Shown piece by piece: positions 52,973-62,535 of a stretch of DNA of 64,000 bases. Every line of letters starts with the position of its first letter. Positions within the stretch are counted from its first letter, which is position 1. The stretch comes from Mojavia pulchra JT2-VF2. GTDB lineage: Bacteria > Cyanobacteriota > Cyanobacteriia > Cyanobacteriales > Nostocaceae. The notes beneath the pieces were generated by a model. It worked only from the letters and a program-made list of their open reading frames with translations. It searched no databases and had not been told where the DNA came from. The stretch is from positions 50,195 through 114,194 of the forward strand of contig JAHHHN010000021.1 in assembly GCA_019359325.1 (NCBI GenBank), in the 5' to 3' direction. A program made the translations under genes and the position numbers.

Positions 52973-54024
52973 TGGCGAAGTGATTGCAAAAGTAATTTAT
53001 CAGTTAGAGTTCTGAAAAATCTACCCAAATATAACATGGGTTTATTTTCCAACTTCATACACTTTTTCCTTTACTAGATGGACTTTCGCATCTTTTATAG
53101 GATTAGTGTTTTACCCATTTTAAATTACTGTTCTACCAATGTTTAATGAGCCTTAACATCAACATTGATTAATTTGCTTGTGGCTATCTGAAGATGCCTC
53201 TTGTAATACTTTGGTCTAGATTAGTGTTCGGTACTTTAACTCATTCATGATTCAATGCAGAGTATTTTCAAATTTGTAAGTTATTACAAGCGAACTAACC
53301 TCACTTCATCATAGTCAGATATACCAACTTTAAAATTGAAGTTAGTCTCAGGGAGTTAATTATGCCACTAGTAAAAAGCTTTTTACTGCTATATACAGCG
53401 TGACTGAAGATAAATTTTTACCTAAAATTTATCTTTGTACTTAGATTGTTTCGAGTACCTGTTAATTGCAAATGTTTTTTGCTGGTGTGCTTTTGTGGCT
53501 CCATGGTAACTAGTCTAGAAGTGAGCAACTGATTGGAAAACATCACTAGATATTTTCAATTGTAAAGGTTTGTAATCTATTTGATTTTAAAGTTGAGAAC
53601 TACCTGAAATAAATTCTGTCTATAGAGATAGTTAATAAAATTATAATGTTTTTTAGAGACAGTCAGATTTACTTTGGTTAGAGATGATTGAGTTAATGAG
53701 AGTTTGTGCATTAAGTTTATTATTAGTACAATTTAATTTAAAAACTAAATAATTTTCAATATATTTTTAACAATAATCTATCTATAGAATGAACTATCAC
53801 TCAAATCATCGCCGCTTGTGTTTGGCTGCATTTATAATGATCCCACTACGGATACTCTATCGATGGGATCTGTACAAATCATCTAGCAAGACTATAATAT
53901 ATAAAAATGTATATTTAGCTACACACTATTTATTGCTTCTAACCTAAGACATAATAAGAAAATATGTTAAGAATTGTAAAAAACGTTAATATTATAAAGA
54001 AAGTTAGAAGTATGCTTCTCATTT
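52973..54024. other. 1-kb gap, no clear gene
   Basis: This is the longest gap of the window. Notable bits: a 13-codon frame at 53361-53402 (MPLVKSFLLLYTA) preceded by AGGGAG, containing the palindrome AGTAAAAAGCTTTTTACT; and a 53-codon frame from ATG 53789 (MNYHSNHRRLCLAAFIMIPL) without ribosome site or known family. I do not call either as a gene. The rest is AT-rich. The thrS promoter and that of the DUF2605 gene must lie here. Confidence 0.5.
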
Positions 54025-54342
54025 ATGCGAGACTCAAATTTACCAGGGACTGATCTGCTGAAAACGGTTTTAGAACCACTGTTGGATGATTTTCAATATT
54101 GGTTTGCGCGATCGCGCAATTTTCTAGAAACTGAGCAGATCACATTTATGAGTGAGCAAGAGCAAACTGACTTGCTGTTGCAAGTCAAACAAGCGCAAGA
54201 TGAACTAAATACGGCGAAGATGCTGTTTAGTGCAACTGATGGGCAAGTTGGGATTGATATGGCGACATTAATGCCTTGGCATGAATTGGTAACAAAATGC
54301 TGGAATGTGGCAATGCGCTTCCGTCAAGAACGAGAACTTTGA
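54025..54342 (+). CDS. DUF2605 domain protein
   Basis: The 105-residue acidic, helical protein fits DUF2605: LLKTVLEPLLDDFQYWFARSRNFLE near the start, then LLLQVKQAQDELNTAKMLFSATDGQVGIDMATLMPWHELVTKCW. The family is restricted to cyanobacteria and of unknown function. It is followed on the same strand by a DUF2973 gene, and this pair recurs in cyanobacteria. No membrane segment is seen. Confidence 0.82.
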   Translation: MRDSNLPGTDLLKTVLEPLLDDFQYWFARSRNFLETEQITFMSEQEQTDLLLQVKQAQDELNTAKMLFSATDGQVGIDMATLMPWHELVTKCWNVAMRFRQEREL

Positions 54343-54631
54343 TAGCCTTGTTGCTAATTAAGTTCAGTATGCAGATTAGTAATGGCGATTCACTATGTAT
54401 GTTCGAGAGATAGTACTAAATCTTTAATAAAATTTGAATTTACCAAGAAAATAATGTATCCCATGCTACCGTCATGTGAACAACTGAACAACAGTTAATA
54501 AATTGCCCATTAGAAACATAGATGTACAAATAGTACGTTAATTATCTGCTCTAGCCGTGAGTCACGGTGTCAGCAAACCAAAACGTTAGATTATAAAGTT
54601 TTAAAACTTGCTTCTCCTGGAGGAAAAACCG

Positions 54632-54958
54632 ATGCTACATCTGCTTTACATTCTCGCTTTTACTATCCTTGCTTTTATAGCCGTTGCTAATTTAATTCGT
54701 AACTTGATCATGTTCAGTTTTGATCGAGAGCGAACTTATCCAGCAAAATACTCAGCAATGAACAATCAGGGCAAATATGGCTCTTCATCAAGAAAGCAGT
54801 TTGTACCACATCCAGAGTTATTAGATAACGCCGGAAACGTAATCAAAGAGCCATTATTGGTAATGCGTTCAATTAACGTTGATGATGCGCGTCACCAATT
54901 AGATGCTTTATATGAAGCTTCTCCAGGTCAGAAAATTGAGAATCAAGAAGAAAAATAA
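54632..54958 (+). CDS. DUF2973 domain protein, one membrane helix
   Basis: The 108-residue protein starts at ATG 54632 (MLHLLYILAFTILAFIAVANL), with GGAGG nine bases upstream; the frame opens earlier at 54608 but the ribosome site decides. One N-terminal membrane helix (residues 2-22) is followed by a soluble tail: NLIMFSFDRERTYPAKYS, a Gly/Ser linker, FVPHPELLDNAGNVIKEPLLVMRSINVDDARHQLDALYEASPG. This matches DUF2973 of cyanobacteria. The membrane tether plus soluble DUF2605 partner upstream suggests a small complex at a membrane, but that is inference. Confidence 0.85.
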   Translation: MLHLLYILAFTILAFIAVANLIRNLIMFSFDRERTYPAKYSAMNNQGKYGSSSRKQFVPHPELLDNAGNVIKEPLLVMRSINVDDARHQLDALYEASPGQKIENQEEK

Positions 54959-54961
54959 AAC

Positions 54962-55068
54962 GAGTGCTGAGTTCTAAGCGAAGATAACAAATCAATATTA
55001 GATGATGAAGAAAGGAGAAATTATTGGATCTTCTTTCTTTTTTGTTTTTCTTCCTGCCTCAGCACTCA
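54962..55068. terminator. inverted repeats between DUF2973 gene and glucosidase gene
   Basis: GAGTGCTGAG (54962-54971) and CTCAGCACTC (about 55057-55066) are exact inverted copies about 85 bases apart. Inside, AAGAAAG and CTTTCTT with a run of T near 55040 form a second, smaller stem. The arrangement between convergent genes suggests a bidirectional terminator; the T run favours the plus strand. Confidence 0.55.
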
Positions 55069-55076
55069 GCATTAAA

Positions 55077-57368
55077 TTAAGCTTCAATCACTACCCTGAG
55101 ATTGCCGCGTTTTTTAGCAACACGGCAAGCGGTTGTGCTACCAGAACGCTCGAATTCTAAATCTAAGATAGTAGGGCCAACTTGCAAATTGTGCAAGGAC
55201 AAGCGATTAATCGATTCTGGTAAAGCCGGATCGATAATTCGCAAACAGTTGTTTTGAGCATCAGGTACTAGGTTGATCATCATTTGCAGAAGTTGGAAGA
55301 CACTACCAGTAGCCCAAGCTTGTGGAGTACAGGCAACTGGATACTGTACAGGCGAATGATCACCGTTACGTTCGTAGCCACAGAAGAGTTCTGGAGGACG
55401 TTGATATGGCTGCTGACTAGTCATATCAAACAACCCTTGGAAGATTTCCAGTGCTTGATCTATTAAACCAAGCGATCGCAACCCCATAGCAATGATGGCG
55501 TTGTCGTGCGGCCAAACTGAACCAATGTGATAACCCATTGGATTGTAGGCTGGGGATAAACTACTCAAAGTCCGAATACCCCAACCATTAAACATATCCG
55601 GGGCGCGCAACCGTTCTGCTACACTGTAGGCTTTTTCAGGTGTAAAGATGCCCAAATGCAGACAATGGCCGGGATTTGAGGTAATACTGTCTACTTGCTT
55701 GCCGTCACCATCCAAAGCCAGGGCGCAAAAATCTTGGTCTTCCATCCAAAAGTCTCTATTGAAACGCACCTTGAGATTTCTGGCTTCTTCTTGCCAACGA
55801 TCTGCTAAATCAAGCCGCTTTTTCATCCGCGCAATTTCTGCGAGGCGTATTTTCGCAGCATAGACATAAGCTTGCACCTCACAAAGGGCGATCGGCCCAT
55901 TGGCTAGCTCTCCTTTGCGATCTACAATACAGTCTCCTGAGTCTTTCCAGCCTTGGTTAGCAAGACCGCGTTTAGACTTACGATAGTAGCTTAGGTAGCC
56001 ATTTTGTTTACTGTTGCGATCAATCCACTCCATAGCTGCCAGAGCATTAGGCCAAAGTTGCTCTAAAGTTTCTTGATCGTGAGTCCAAGCATAATATTCG
56101 GCATACAGCATCAGCCAAAGAGGAGTAGCATCAACTGTACCGTAGTAGGGTGTATGGGGAATTTCCTGGCAACGGGCCATTTCCCCTAGCCGCAACTCGT
56201 GCAAAATTTTGCCTGGTTCTTCTTCGCGCCAATCATCCTCAGTTTTGCCTTGGTATGTCGCTAATAACAGTAAGGTTTCTTTAGCGATTCGGGAGTTTAA
56301 CATCAGAGTTTGGGAAGCTGTAATTAATGAATCCCGCCCAAACAGCGCCGAAAACCACGGTACTCCAGCAGAAAGTGTTTTATACTTGCCAAAAGACTGG
56401 CGTAACAAATACATATCTTGTTCAGCCCGCTCAATCACTCGATTGAAAATGCTTTTATCTGAGCTGATCCTGGTAATCTGTTGCACCCAGTGTTGTTCTT
56501 CCATCAACTCAGCAGCTTTCGCTTGTGCTAAAGTGACAGCTGCACTCACGGTAGAACTAGATTGGTTGTTTCTCAACATATTCAACCGATAACCTAATTT
56601 TTGGGTTTCGTGAGGAGCCAACTCTAGCTGCCAGACCGCAGTGTAACCCTTAAAATAGTCTGGTTGATGATGCTGGAATTGGATACGAGATTCCATTAAC
56701 AAGCCATCCAAACCTTCGTAGGCGAGTGTTAAGGATTCTTCCCTATGGGCAAAGGAATGAGTTTGCATAAATGAAACATTATCAGTTGCTGAAGATGCTC
56801 CTTCCTCTGGTGTTGGTTCCACTAAGCGTAGAAGTCTACCGCGTTTATCTCTGCCATAGCCCCGGACTTCAAATAAATCCACAAAATCTGCATCAAAGCT
56901 GATACTAAGCTCAAAAATGATTGTAGTTGTGCTATAATTAGATATTTCTATATCTTCAAAAAGTGCCCCATTGAGTACGAGTTCCCGGCGAATCCCTACA
57001 GTATCGGCTTTGAGTCGCTCATCAATCCTGGGATTAGTACATAGAACTGAAAGCGCAAATCCTTTTTCGGCTGTACTACTGAGAAGCACAGGCGATCGCC
57101 CCTCGATCTGTAACTCTAGGCGACTGAGAAATCGCGTATCGCAGCAAAACAGTCCCATACTGGGATTGCTATCGTTGAGGGAACAGCCAGAAATGTTCCC
57201 TATCGTATCTGTTACTAGAAATAAATCATCATCTTTAACCGTCAGTGTTAGTTGTGGTCTTTCACTGACAACACAAGGCCACTCCGGGATAGGTAATTGT
57301 TCAGCAGGAATAAAAGTTTTTCCGTCTAGGAAAATTTTTTCCGGTGTCATTAATGTATCCGGTGTCAT
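55077..57368 (-). CDS. amylo-alpha-1,6-glucosidase / glycogen-debranching-type enzyme
   Basis: The product (763 residues from ATG 57368) has an N-terminal glycogen-debranching beta-domain (LFLVTDTIGNISGCSLNDSNPSMGLFCCDTRFLSRLELQIEGRSPVLLSS) and a C-terminal six-hairpin glycosidase domain: SAGVPWFSALFGRDSLITASQTLML, YYGTVDATPLWLMLYAEYYAWT, NQGWKDSGD and GYHIGSVWPHDNAIIAMGLRSLG carry the acidic residues of the family. It should hydrolyse alpha-1,6 or other alpha-glucosidic branches. The frame is open to 57476, but that part consists of two palindromic repeats (57431-57471), so I start at MTPDTLMTPEKIF. A direct repeat gives a second ATG at 57350. Confidence 0.9.
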   Translation of the reverse strand: MTPDTLMTPEKIFLDGKTFIPAEQLPIPEWPCVVSERPQLTLTVKDDDLFLVTDTIGNISGCSLNDSNPSMGLFCCDTRFLSRLELQIEGRSPVLLSSTAEKGFALSVLCTNPRIDERLKADTVGIRRELVLNGALFEDIEISNYSTTTIIFELSISFDADFVDLFEVRGYGRDKRGRLLRLVEPTPEEGASSATDNVSFMQTHSFAHREESLTLAYEGLDGLLMESRIQFQHHQPDYFKGYTAVWQLELAPHETQKLGYRLNMLRNNQSSSTVSAAVTLAQAKAAELMEEQHWVQQITRISSDKSIFNRVIERAEQDMYLLRQSFGKYKTLSAGVPWFSALFGRDSLITASQTLMLNSRIAKETLLLLATYQGKTEDDWREEEPGKILHELRLGEMARCQEIPHTPYYGTVDATPLWLMLYAEYYAWTHDQETLEQLWPNALAAMEWIDRNSKQNGYLSYYRKSKRGLANQGWKDSGDCIVDRKGELANGPIALCEVQAYVYAAKIRLAEIARMKKRLDLADRWQEEARNLKVRFNRDFWMEDQDFCALALDGDGKQVDSITSNPGHCLHLGIFTPEKAYSVAERLRAPDMFNGWGIRTLSSLSPAYNPMGYHIGSVWPHDNAIIAMGLRSLGLIDQALEIFQGLFDMTSQQPYQRPPELFCGYERNGDHSPVQYPVACTPQAWATGSVFQLLQMMINLVPDAQNNCLRIIDPALPESINRLSLHNLQVGPTILDLEFERSGSTTACRVAKKRGNLRVVIEA

Positions 57369-57430
57369 TAACCAAAGTTCCGTGTACAGTTCTATATTTA
57401 CATTCACGCGATCGCCCGTATACTGCCAAG

Positions 57431-57560
57431 CTTGTTCAGAAAGAACAAGCTTGCTCAAAGCGAAGCTTTGAGGCAACCGCAGGGAGTGGGTTTGGGCAGT
57501 AGGGCGTCCTACGCGATTGCCTACAGCACTGCGCTCCGCGCAATCGCATCAGCGTCAATC
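57431..57560. repeat. cluster of palindromic repeats
   Basis: CTTGTTC-AGAAA-GAACAAG (57431-57449), CTCAAAGC-GAA-GCTTTGAG (57455-57473) and GCGATTGC...GCAATCGC (about 57512-57546) follow each other. They resemble other dispersed repeats of the genome and explain the apparent N-terminal extension of the glucosidase frame. Confidence 0.75.
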
Positions 57561-58000
57561 AGAAAAAGACGCTTTAGCCAGCTCAGTTGAGCCATGCAAA
57601 GCAAAATAATAATACTTACATACTCTTGGCAACAGGGAAGCTATAAAATCTACACAATTAAATATTTATAAAGGTATAGGTATACTAACTAAAAGAGCCA
57701 GTAGTTATATTATCTAACTTTAAAGTCGCTAGAAATAATTTGTAGTGCTAAAAAAGGAAATTCGTATTAGTAGCGAGTACAACTGGCTACTAGAGTGTAG
57801 CAGGTAACATTAGAGGTAACAAAAAACTCACAGCGTTTTTCAGGTGAATGAAGTACACGGGTAGGGTAGCCACTCCGTTCGGTCGCCAGACTTGTAGACA
57901 CCCGCAGGGTGGCTTAAGGCAGGGTAGGAAGTGGCGAATCTAGTCGAGAATGTATATTGGGCGTAGTAGCCTATTACTTGAAACATCACAATGCCAGCAA
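57561..58000. other. intergenic region with repeat-like patches
   Basis: No gene is seen. A patch at 57860-57925 (GGGTAGGGTAGCCACTCCG, TTCGGTCGCCAGACTTG, ACACCCGCAGGGTGGC) is repeat-like and partly palindromic. The glucosidase promoter should lie just above 57370-57700. Confidence 0.45.
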
Positions 58001-58252
58001 ATGGATAAAGAAGAATTGAGTGAAGAACAAAGTAGTTCTGGCGAAAGGCTAAACTATGTTTATGCTTACGGCACGCTAAGGCGCGAACAACGCAGGCATA
58101 GCCGTTTGTTAGTTTATTTGCTAGTCAAAGCTTTTAATTTTGTCAACAAAGCTGTAAAAGCTCCTGCTCAATGGGAGCAAAGTGCTGCATTTGCTTCTGT
58201 AGAACATCCTTTTCAGAATTCTTTACATATTGCAACTGTCTACTTAACTTGA
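58001..58252 (+). CDS. hypothetical small protein, doubtful
   Basis: A frame of 83 residues from ATG 58001 (MDKEELSEEQSSSGERLNY) is open; it can be extended to 57950. I recognise no family. The middle (YGTLRREQRRHSRLLVYLLV) is encoded by repeat-like sequence (ACGGCACGCTAAGGCGCG). There is no good ribosome site. It precedes the DICT kinase gene on the same strand by about 75 bases. It may be a chance frame. Confidence 0.25.
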   Translation: MDKEELSEEQSSSGERLNYVYAYGTLRREQRRHSRLLVYLLVKAFNFVNKAVKAPAQWEQSAAFASVEHPFQNSLHIATVYLT

Positions 58253-58325
58253 TAGTCCGTTGTAATTTGTAAAATGCAGCTGTGACTTCGATCTTGTCCA
58301 GATTGGGCTTCTTTTAACGATATTC

Positions 58326-60335
58326 ATGAGCATTTCGACTTCTGTGCTGAGTGATCTGCTACAGTCCCTCCCCTACCTACGGCCACAACTATATTTTAAG
58401 GCTTCACTAACGGCGCTCTCCCATGCGATGGAAGACCAGGTTTTGGCGGCAACACTAGTCCAGCCTCTGGTAATTGCTAGCTTTCAACGAGAGCGATTCT
58501 ACCGCCAAGAAGCTCATCGATACCAGCGACTGTCCGAGCGAAGTAGTCAAGTATACGTGTTGTCTGCACCAGAAACAGATTTTACCAACAGTTCGCAATA
58601 CTATGAAAAAATAGCTTTTGAGCCAGACGACGCTTTAAGTCAAGAGTGGCATTTGGTAGTAATTGCCGAAAACTATGCGACTTGCTTAGTTTGTCGGGAA
58701 AGTCTAGGCTCTATTGCTAAAAATCAGCAAATCCCAGAAATTAGTCCTAGCCTGGATATGGATACAGCACGAAGGTTTGAAGGGGTTTGGACATCTGAAC
58801 GGGGAGTCAGTCTGAAGGCAGCACAATTGCTGTTAGATAGGATTGTGATTTATAGACCGAGTTTAGTAAATAAAATTGAGGAAGCACGCCAGAGGTTTGG
58901 CATAGGAAAACCAAGAAGTTACTCTGGAGCCGAGCAAATCAGTGAATATGCTTGTGACATAGATACTGACCCTTTTGTGCAACGCTTAGTGACTTACCTG
59001 CAAGCTAGTCAGTACAAATTGCACAAAGCTTATCGTTCGATCGCAGCTCAAGCACGTAAAGAACGCTTAATCAACTCAATCAGCACTGCGATTCGGCGAT
59101 CGCTCGATCCGCATCAAGTGCTTCAGATAGCAGCACAAGAATTAGGACAGCACATGGGGGCTGGTCGCTGTTTAATTTACCGTGTTCAAGCCACAGAAGC
59201 CAAAGCTATTATTGAACACGAATTTTTGACCCCTGGTATTTTATCTGTTTGGGGGCAAACCTGGGATTTAGAGAACAATCCGTTATTTCGGGAAATCGTC
59301 AAACAGGGTGAGGGTGTCTATGTAACTAATACTCTGACTGATTTTCGTGTTACCAGTTCGGAGGCGCTTTCTTCGCTCGCTAAAAAGTTTGCCATTCGTT
59401 CTTGGGTGATGGAACCAGTGTTTTATCAGGGACGATTGCTAGGCATAGTAGAGTTACACTATTGCAGTATGCCACCCCATGAATGCCAACCAGGGGAATT
59501 GGATTTGGTAGAAGCGATCGCCACCCAAGTCGGTGCTGCTTTGATTCAAGCGGAAGCTTACGCCAATTTAGAAGAACTCAACCAGCAGTTAGAAGCCCTT
59601 GACCGCACCCGCAGCAACCTCATAGCAATCACAGGACACGAGCTCCGTACTCCTTTATCCACTATTCAAGTTTGTCTGGAAAGTCTTGCCAGCGAACCGG
59701 ATATGCCCCAGGATCTACAGCAGGTTATGCTCAGTACTGCTCTTTCTGATTCAGAACGGATGCGGAAACTGGTGCAAGATTTTCTCACACTTTCCAACCT
59801 GGAAAGTGGTCGGGTGGAATGGCATCCAGAGTCCCTTACTTTACAAGAGTGTGTAGATTTAGCACTGAGCAGGCTTCGGACACGCTCCAGTATAGAAAAG
59901 CCACCCCAAATCAAGACTCAAATTGACAAAAATCTGCCTTTAGTTAGGGCTGACGGTGATTGGCTGGTGGAAGTTCTAGCAAAACTCATAGACAACGCTT
60001 GTAAATTTACACCTTCACAAGGAAAAATCAGCATTATTGGTACTCGTAATAGCCAGCAGATGGTTGAAGTTACTGTAGCTGATACCGGACGGGGCATTGA
60101 ACCCAATCGCTTAGAAATAGTTTTCGATAGATTTTATCAAGAGGAGGGAGCGCTGCGGCGTACCACCGGCGGTACTGGATTGGGTTTAGCAATTTGTCGC
60201 CAAATTGTCAACGGCTGGGGTGGTGAAATTTGGGCAGAGTCAACTGGCAAAGACCAGGGTAGTCAGTTTCACTTTACCATTCCCATTGTTCAAAGCAGCC
60301 AAGAGGAAAAGCGGCCAACCGCCAAGCGCCGATAG
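58326..60335 (+). CDS. DICT-GAF sensor histidine kinase
   Basis: The 669-residue protein has an N-terminal DICT domain (SALSHAMEDQVLAATLVQPLV-like LTALSHAMEDQVLAA, EWHLVVIAENYATCLVCRES, RRFEGVWTSERGVS), a sensory module often tied to light or redox proteins in cyanobacteria. A GAF domain follows (SISTAIRRSLDPHQVLQIAAQELGQHMGAGRCLIYRV to VEAIATQVGAALIQAE). The kinase core has NLIAITGHELRTPLSTIQVCL (phospho-His), LIDNACKFTPSQGK, VADTGRGIEPNRLEIVFDRFY and GGTGLGLAICRQIV. No membrane helix is seen. No response regulator is adjacent, so it is an orphan kinase. Confidence 0.92.
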   Translation: MSISTSVLSDLLQSLPYLRPQLYFKASLTALSHAMEDQVLAATLVQPLVIASFQRERFYRQEAHRYQRLSERSSQVYVLSAPETDFTNSSQYYEKIAFEPDDALSQEWHLVVIAENYATCLVCRESLGSIAKNQQIPEISPSLDMDTARRFEGVWTSERGVSLKAAQLLLDRIVIYRPSLVNKIEEARQRFGIGKPRSYSGAEQISEYACDIDTDPFVQRLVTYLQASQYKLHKAYRSIAAQARKERLINSISTAIRRSLDPHQVLQIAAQELGQHMGAGRCLIYRVQATEAKAIIEHEFLTPGILSVWGQTWDLENNPLFREIVKQGEGVYVTNTLTDFRVTSSEALSSLAKKFAIRSWVMEPVFYQGRLLGIVELHYCSMPPHECQPGELDLVEAIATQVGAALIQAEAYANLEELNQQLEALDRTRSNLIAITGHELRTPLSTIQVCLESLASEPDMPQDLQQVMLSTALSDSERMRKLVQDFLTLSNLESGRVEWHPESLTLQECVDLALSRLRTRSSIEKPPQIKTQIDKNLPLVRADGDWLVEVLAKLIDNACKFTPSQGKISIIGTRNSQQMVEVTVADTGRGIEPNRLEIVFDRFYQEEGALRRTTGGTGLGLAICRQIVNGWGGEIWAESTGKDQGSQFHFTIPIVQSSQEEKRPTAKRR

Positions 60336-60450
60336 TTGATGCCAATTAATTCCTAAAAACTGGCTACAAACTGTTACAGACTATGACGCGATCGCAATAT
60401 GATCCAGTTGACGGTGTTAGGATGCCCTAAAAACGTTGAGAGAGTAATTT

Positions 60451-60870
60451 ATGGCAGAAACACTTTCTGGACAAACTCCAATCTATGCTGGCAACACTGG
60501 CGGCTTGCTAGCAAAAGCAAACGAGGAAGAAAAGCACGCTATCACCTGGACTAGCCCCAAAGAGCAAGTGTTTGAATTGCCTACAGGTGGCGCAGCCGTT
60601 ATGAAACAAGGCGACAACCTGCTTTATATGTCTCGCAAAGAACAATGCATTGCTTTGGGCGGTCAGCTCCGGAAATTCAAAATTACAAACTACAAAATTT
60701 ACCGCATTTTCCCCAGTGGTGAAACTGCTTTTATTCACCCAGCTGATGGTGTATTCCCAGAAAAGGTAAACCAAGGTCGGGAGAAAGTGCGTTTTGTACC
60801 ACGTAACATCGGTAAAAACCCCAGCCAAGCAAAACTAAAGTTCAGCGGTAAATATACTTACGACGCCTAG
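60451..60870 (+). CDS. psaD: photosystem I subunit II
   Basis: The 139-residue protein is Psa[93 protein letters not shown] and [21 protein letters not shown] are the conserved blocks. PsaD lies on the stromal (cytoplasmic) side of photosystem I and docks ferredoxin. It is full length. A GAGAG element precedes the ATG. A repeat cluster separates it from trpE. Confidence 0.97.
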   Translation: MAETLSGQTPIYAGNTGGLLAKANEEEKHAITWTSPKEQVFELPTGGAAVMKQGDNLLYMSRKEQCIALGGQLRKFKITNYKIYRIFPSGETAFIHPADGVFPEKVNQGREKVRFVPRNIGKNPSQAKLKFSGKYTYDA

Positions 60871-61017
60871 TGATTAGGTACTAGGGACTGGGTATTGGGG
60901 GCTAGGGACTAGGGACAAGGGGACTAGGGACTGGGCAATTTACTTAATATCCAATCCCCAATCCCCAATCTCCAATCCCCAATCCCCAATCCCCAATCCC
61001 CAATTCCAATCCCTTAG
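60871..61017. repeat. heptanucleotide repeat cluster between psaD and trpE
   Basis: ACTAGGG / GGGGCTA-type units (about 60880-60940) are followed, after AATTTACTTAATAT, by at least seven CCCCAAT units (about 60950-61008). The two halves are complementary (GGGATTGG versus CCAATCCC), so the transcript could fold into a long hairpin in the 150-base spacer. This is the most regular cluster in the window. Confidence 0.88.
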
Positions 61018-61023
61018 CTGTTT

Positions 61024-62535
61024 ATGATTTTTCCCAATTTTTCCCAATTTGCCCAGCTAGCTTTACAAGGCAACTTTGTTCCGGTTTATCAAGAATGGGT
61101 AGCTGATTTAGATACGCCAGTATCTGCTTGGTATAAGGTCTGTGCTGGTCAACCCTATAGCTTCTTATTAGAATCTGTAGAAGGTGGGGAAAAACTAGGA
61201 CGTTATAGTTTATTAGGTTGCGACCCGCTGTGGGTGTTGCAAGCATGGGGTAATACTACGACCCAGACACACCGCGATGGTTCCCAAGTCACGTTTGAAG
61301 GTGACCCCTTTACAGCTTTAGCCAACTGTCTAGAACCTTATAAACCAATAAAGTTACCACAACTACCACCAGGAATTGGCGGTTTGTTTGGTTTTTGGGG
61401 CTATGAATTGATTCACTGGATAGAACCTCGTGTCCCAATTCATGCACAGGATGAGAGAAATATTCCTGATGGGTTGTGGATGCAGGTAGATCACCTGTTG
61501 ATTTTTGATCAGGTGAAACGGAAAATTTGGGCGGTCGCCTATGCGGATTTGCGCGACCCCAAAGTAGATATACAGGCAGCTTATCAACAAGCGTGCGATC
61601 GCGTCACTCAGATGGTCAGCAAGCTATCTCTGCCTTTGTCACCAGAGAAAACTATATTTGAATGGAAGCCCCCAAGCAGTAACAAAGCAGCAGCAGAGGA
61701 ATACACCAGTAACTTTACGCGCTCAGAATTCTGCGCCAGCGTTCAAAAAGCAAAAGACTACATCAAAGCTGGAGATATCTTTCAAGTTGTTATTTCTCAG
61801 CGCCTATCAACACAATACACAGGCGATCCCTTTGCGCTTTATCGCTCCCTGCGCCAAATAAATCCGTCGCCATATATGGCTTACTTTAACTTTGAAGATT
61901 GGCAAATTATTGGTTCTAGCCCTGAAGTTATGGTAAAAGCAGAACGCGATCGCGACGATGACGTGATAGCAACAGTCCGTCCAATTGCAGGGACACGTCC
62001 ACGGGGTAAAACTACCAAAGAAGATGCAGCCTTAGCTGAAGATCTACTCCACGACCCTAAAGAAGTCGCTGAACACGTCATGCTTGTTGATTTAGGGCGT
62101 AATGATTTGGGTCGCGTTTGTCAAAACGGTAGCGTTAGAGTTGATGAATTAATGGTAGTTGAGCGCTATTCCCATGTCATGCACATTGTTAGCAATGTCG
62201 TAGGTAAATTAGCACACAGCAAAACTGCATGGGATTTACTCAAAGCTTGCTTCCCTGCGGGTACAGTAAGCGGCGCACCTAAAATCCGCGCGATGGAAAT
62301 TATCCACGAGTTAGAACCTAGCCGTCGCGGTGTTTATTCTGGTGTTTACGGTTATTACGATTTTGAAGGTCAATTAAATAGCGCGATAGCAATACGTACA
62401 ATGGTAGTACGTGATAATACAGTAACTGTGCAAGCTGGTGCAGGTTTGGTGGCTGATTCTGAACCAGAAAAAGAATACGAAGAGACACTCAATAAAGCTA
62501 GAGGACTTTTAGAAGCTATTCGCTGTTTACGTTGA
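61024..62535 (+). CDS. trpE: anthranilate synthase component I
   Basis: The 503-residue enzyme makes anthranilate from chorismate with ammonia from TrpG. The N-terminal domain has the tryptophan-binding LLESVEGGEKLGRYSLLG; the chorismate-binding domain shows GDIFQVVISQRL, SPSPYMAYFNFEDWQIIGSSPEVMVK-type NPSPYMAYF, ATVRPIAGTRPRGKT, EHVMLVDLGRNDLGRV, FPAGTVSGAPKIRAMEII, GVYSGVYGYYDFEG and RTMVVRDNTVTVQAGAGLVADS with EYEET. It is not fused to TrpG. It starts six bases after the repeat cluster. trpD lies on the other strand at 9870, so the trp genes are dispersed. Confidence 0.94.
   Translation: MIFPNFSQFAQLALQGNFVPVYQEWVADLDTPVSAWYKVCAGQPYSFLLESVEGGEKLGRYSLLGCDPLWVLQAWGNTTTQTHRDGSQVTFEGDPFTALANCLEPYKPIKLPQLPPGIGGLFGFWGYELIHWIEPRVPIHAQDERNIPDGLWMQVDHLLIFDQVKRKIWAVAYADLRDPKVDIQAAYQQACDRVTQMVSKLSLPLSPEKTIFEWKPPSSNKAAAEEYTSNFTRSEFCASVQKAKDYIKAGDIFQVVISQRLSTQYTGDPFALYRSLRQINPSPYMAYFNFEDWQIIGSSPEVMVKAERDRDDDVIATVRPIAGTRPRGKTTKEDAALAEDLLHDPKEVAEHVMLVDLGRNDLGRVCQNGSVRVDELMVVERYSHVMHIVSNVVGKLAHSKTAWDLLKACFPAGTVSGAPKIRAMEIIHELEPSRRGVYSGVYGYYDFEGQLNSAIAIRTMVVRDNTVTVQAGAGLVADSEPEKEYEETLNKARGLLEAIRCLR

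Noticed and set aside
53789..53950. 53-codon plus-strand frame in the long gap
   Set aside because: No ribosome site, no family, composition of AT-rich spacer.
57369..57476. N-terminal extension of the glucosidase frame
   Set aside because: Its first codons are encoded by two adjacent palindromic repeats; the beta-domain begins after MTPEKIF.
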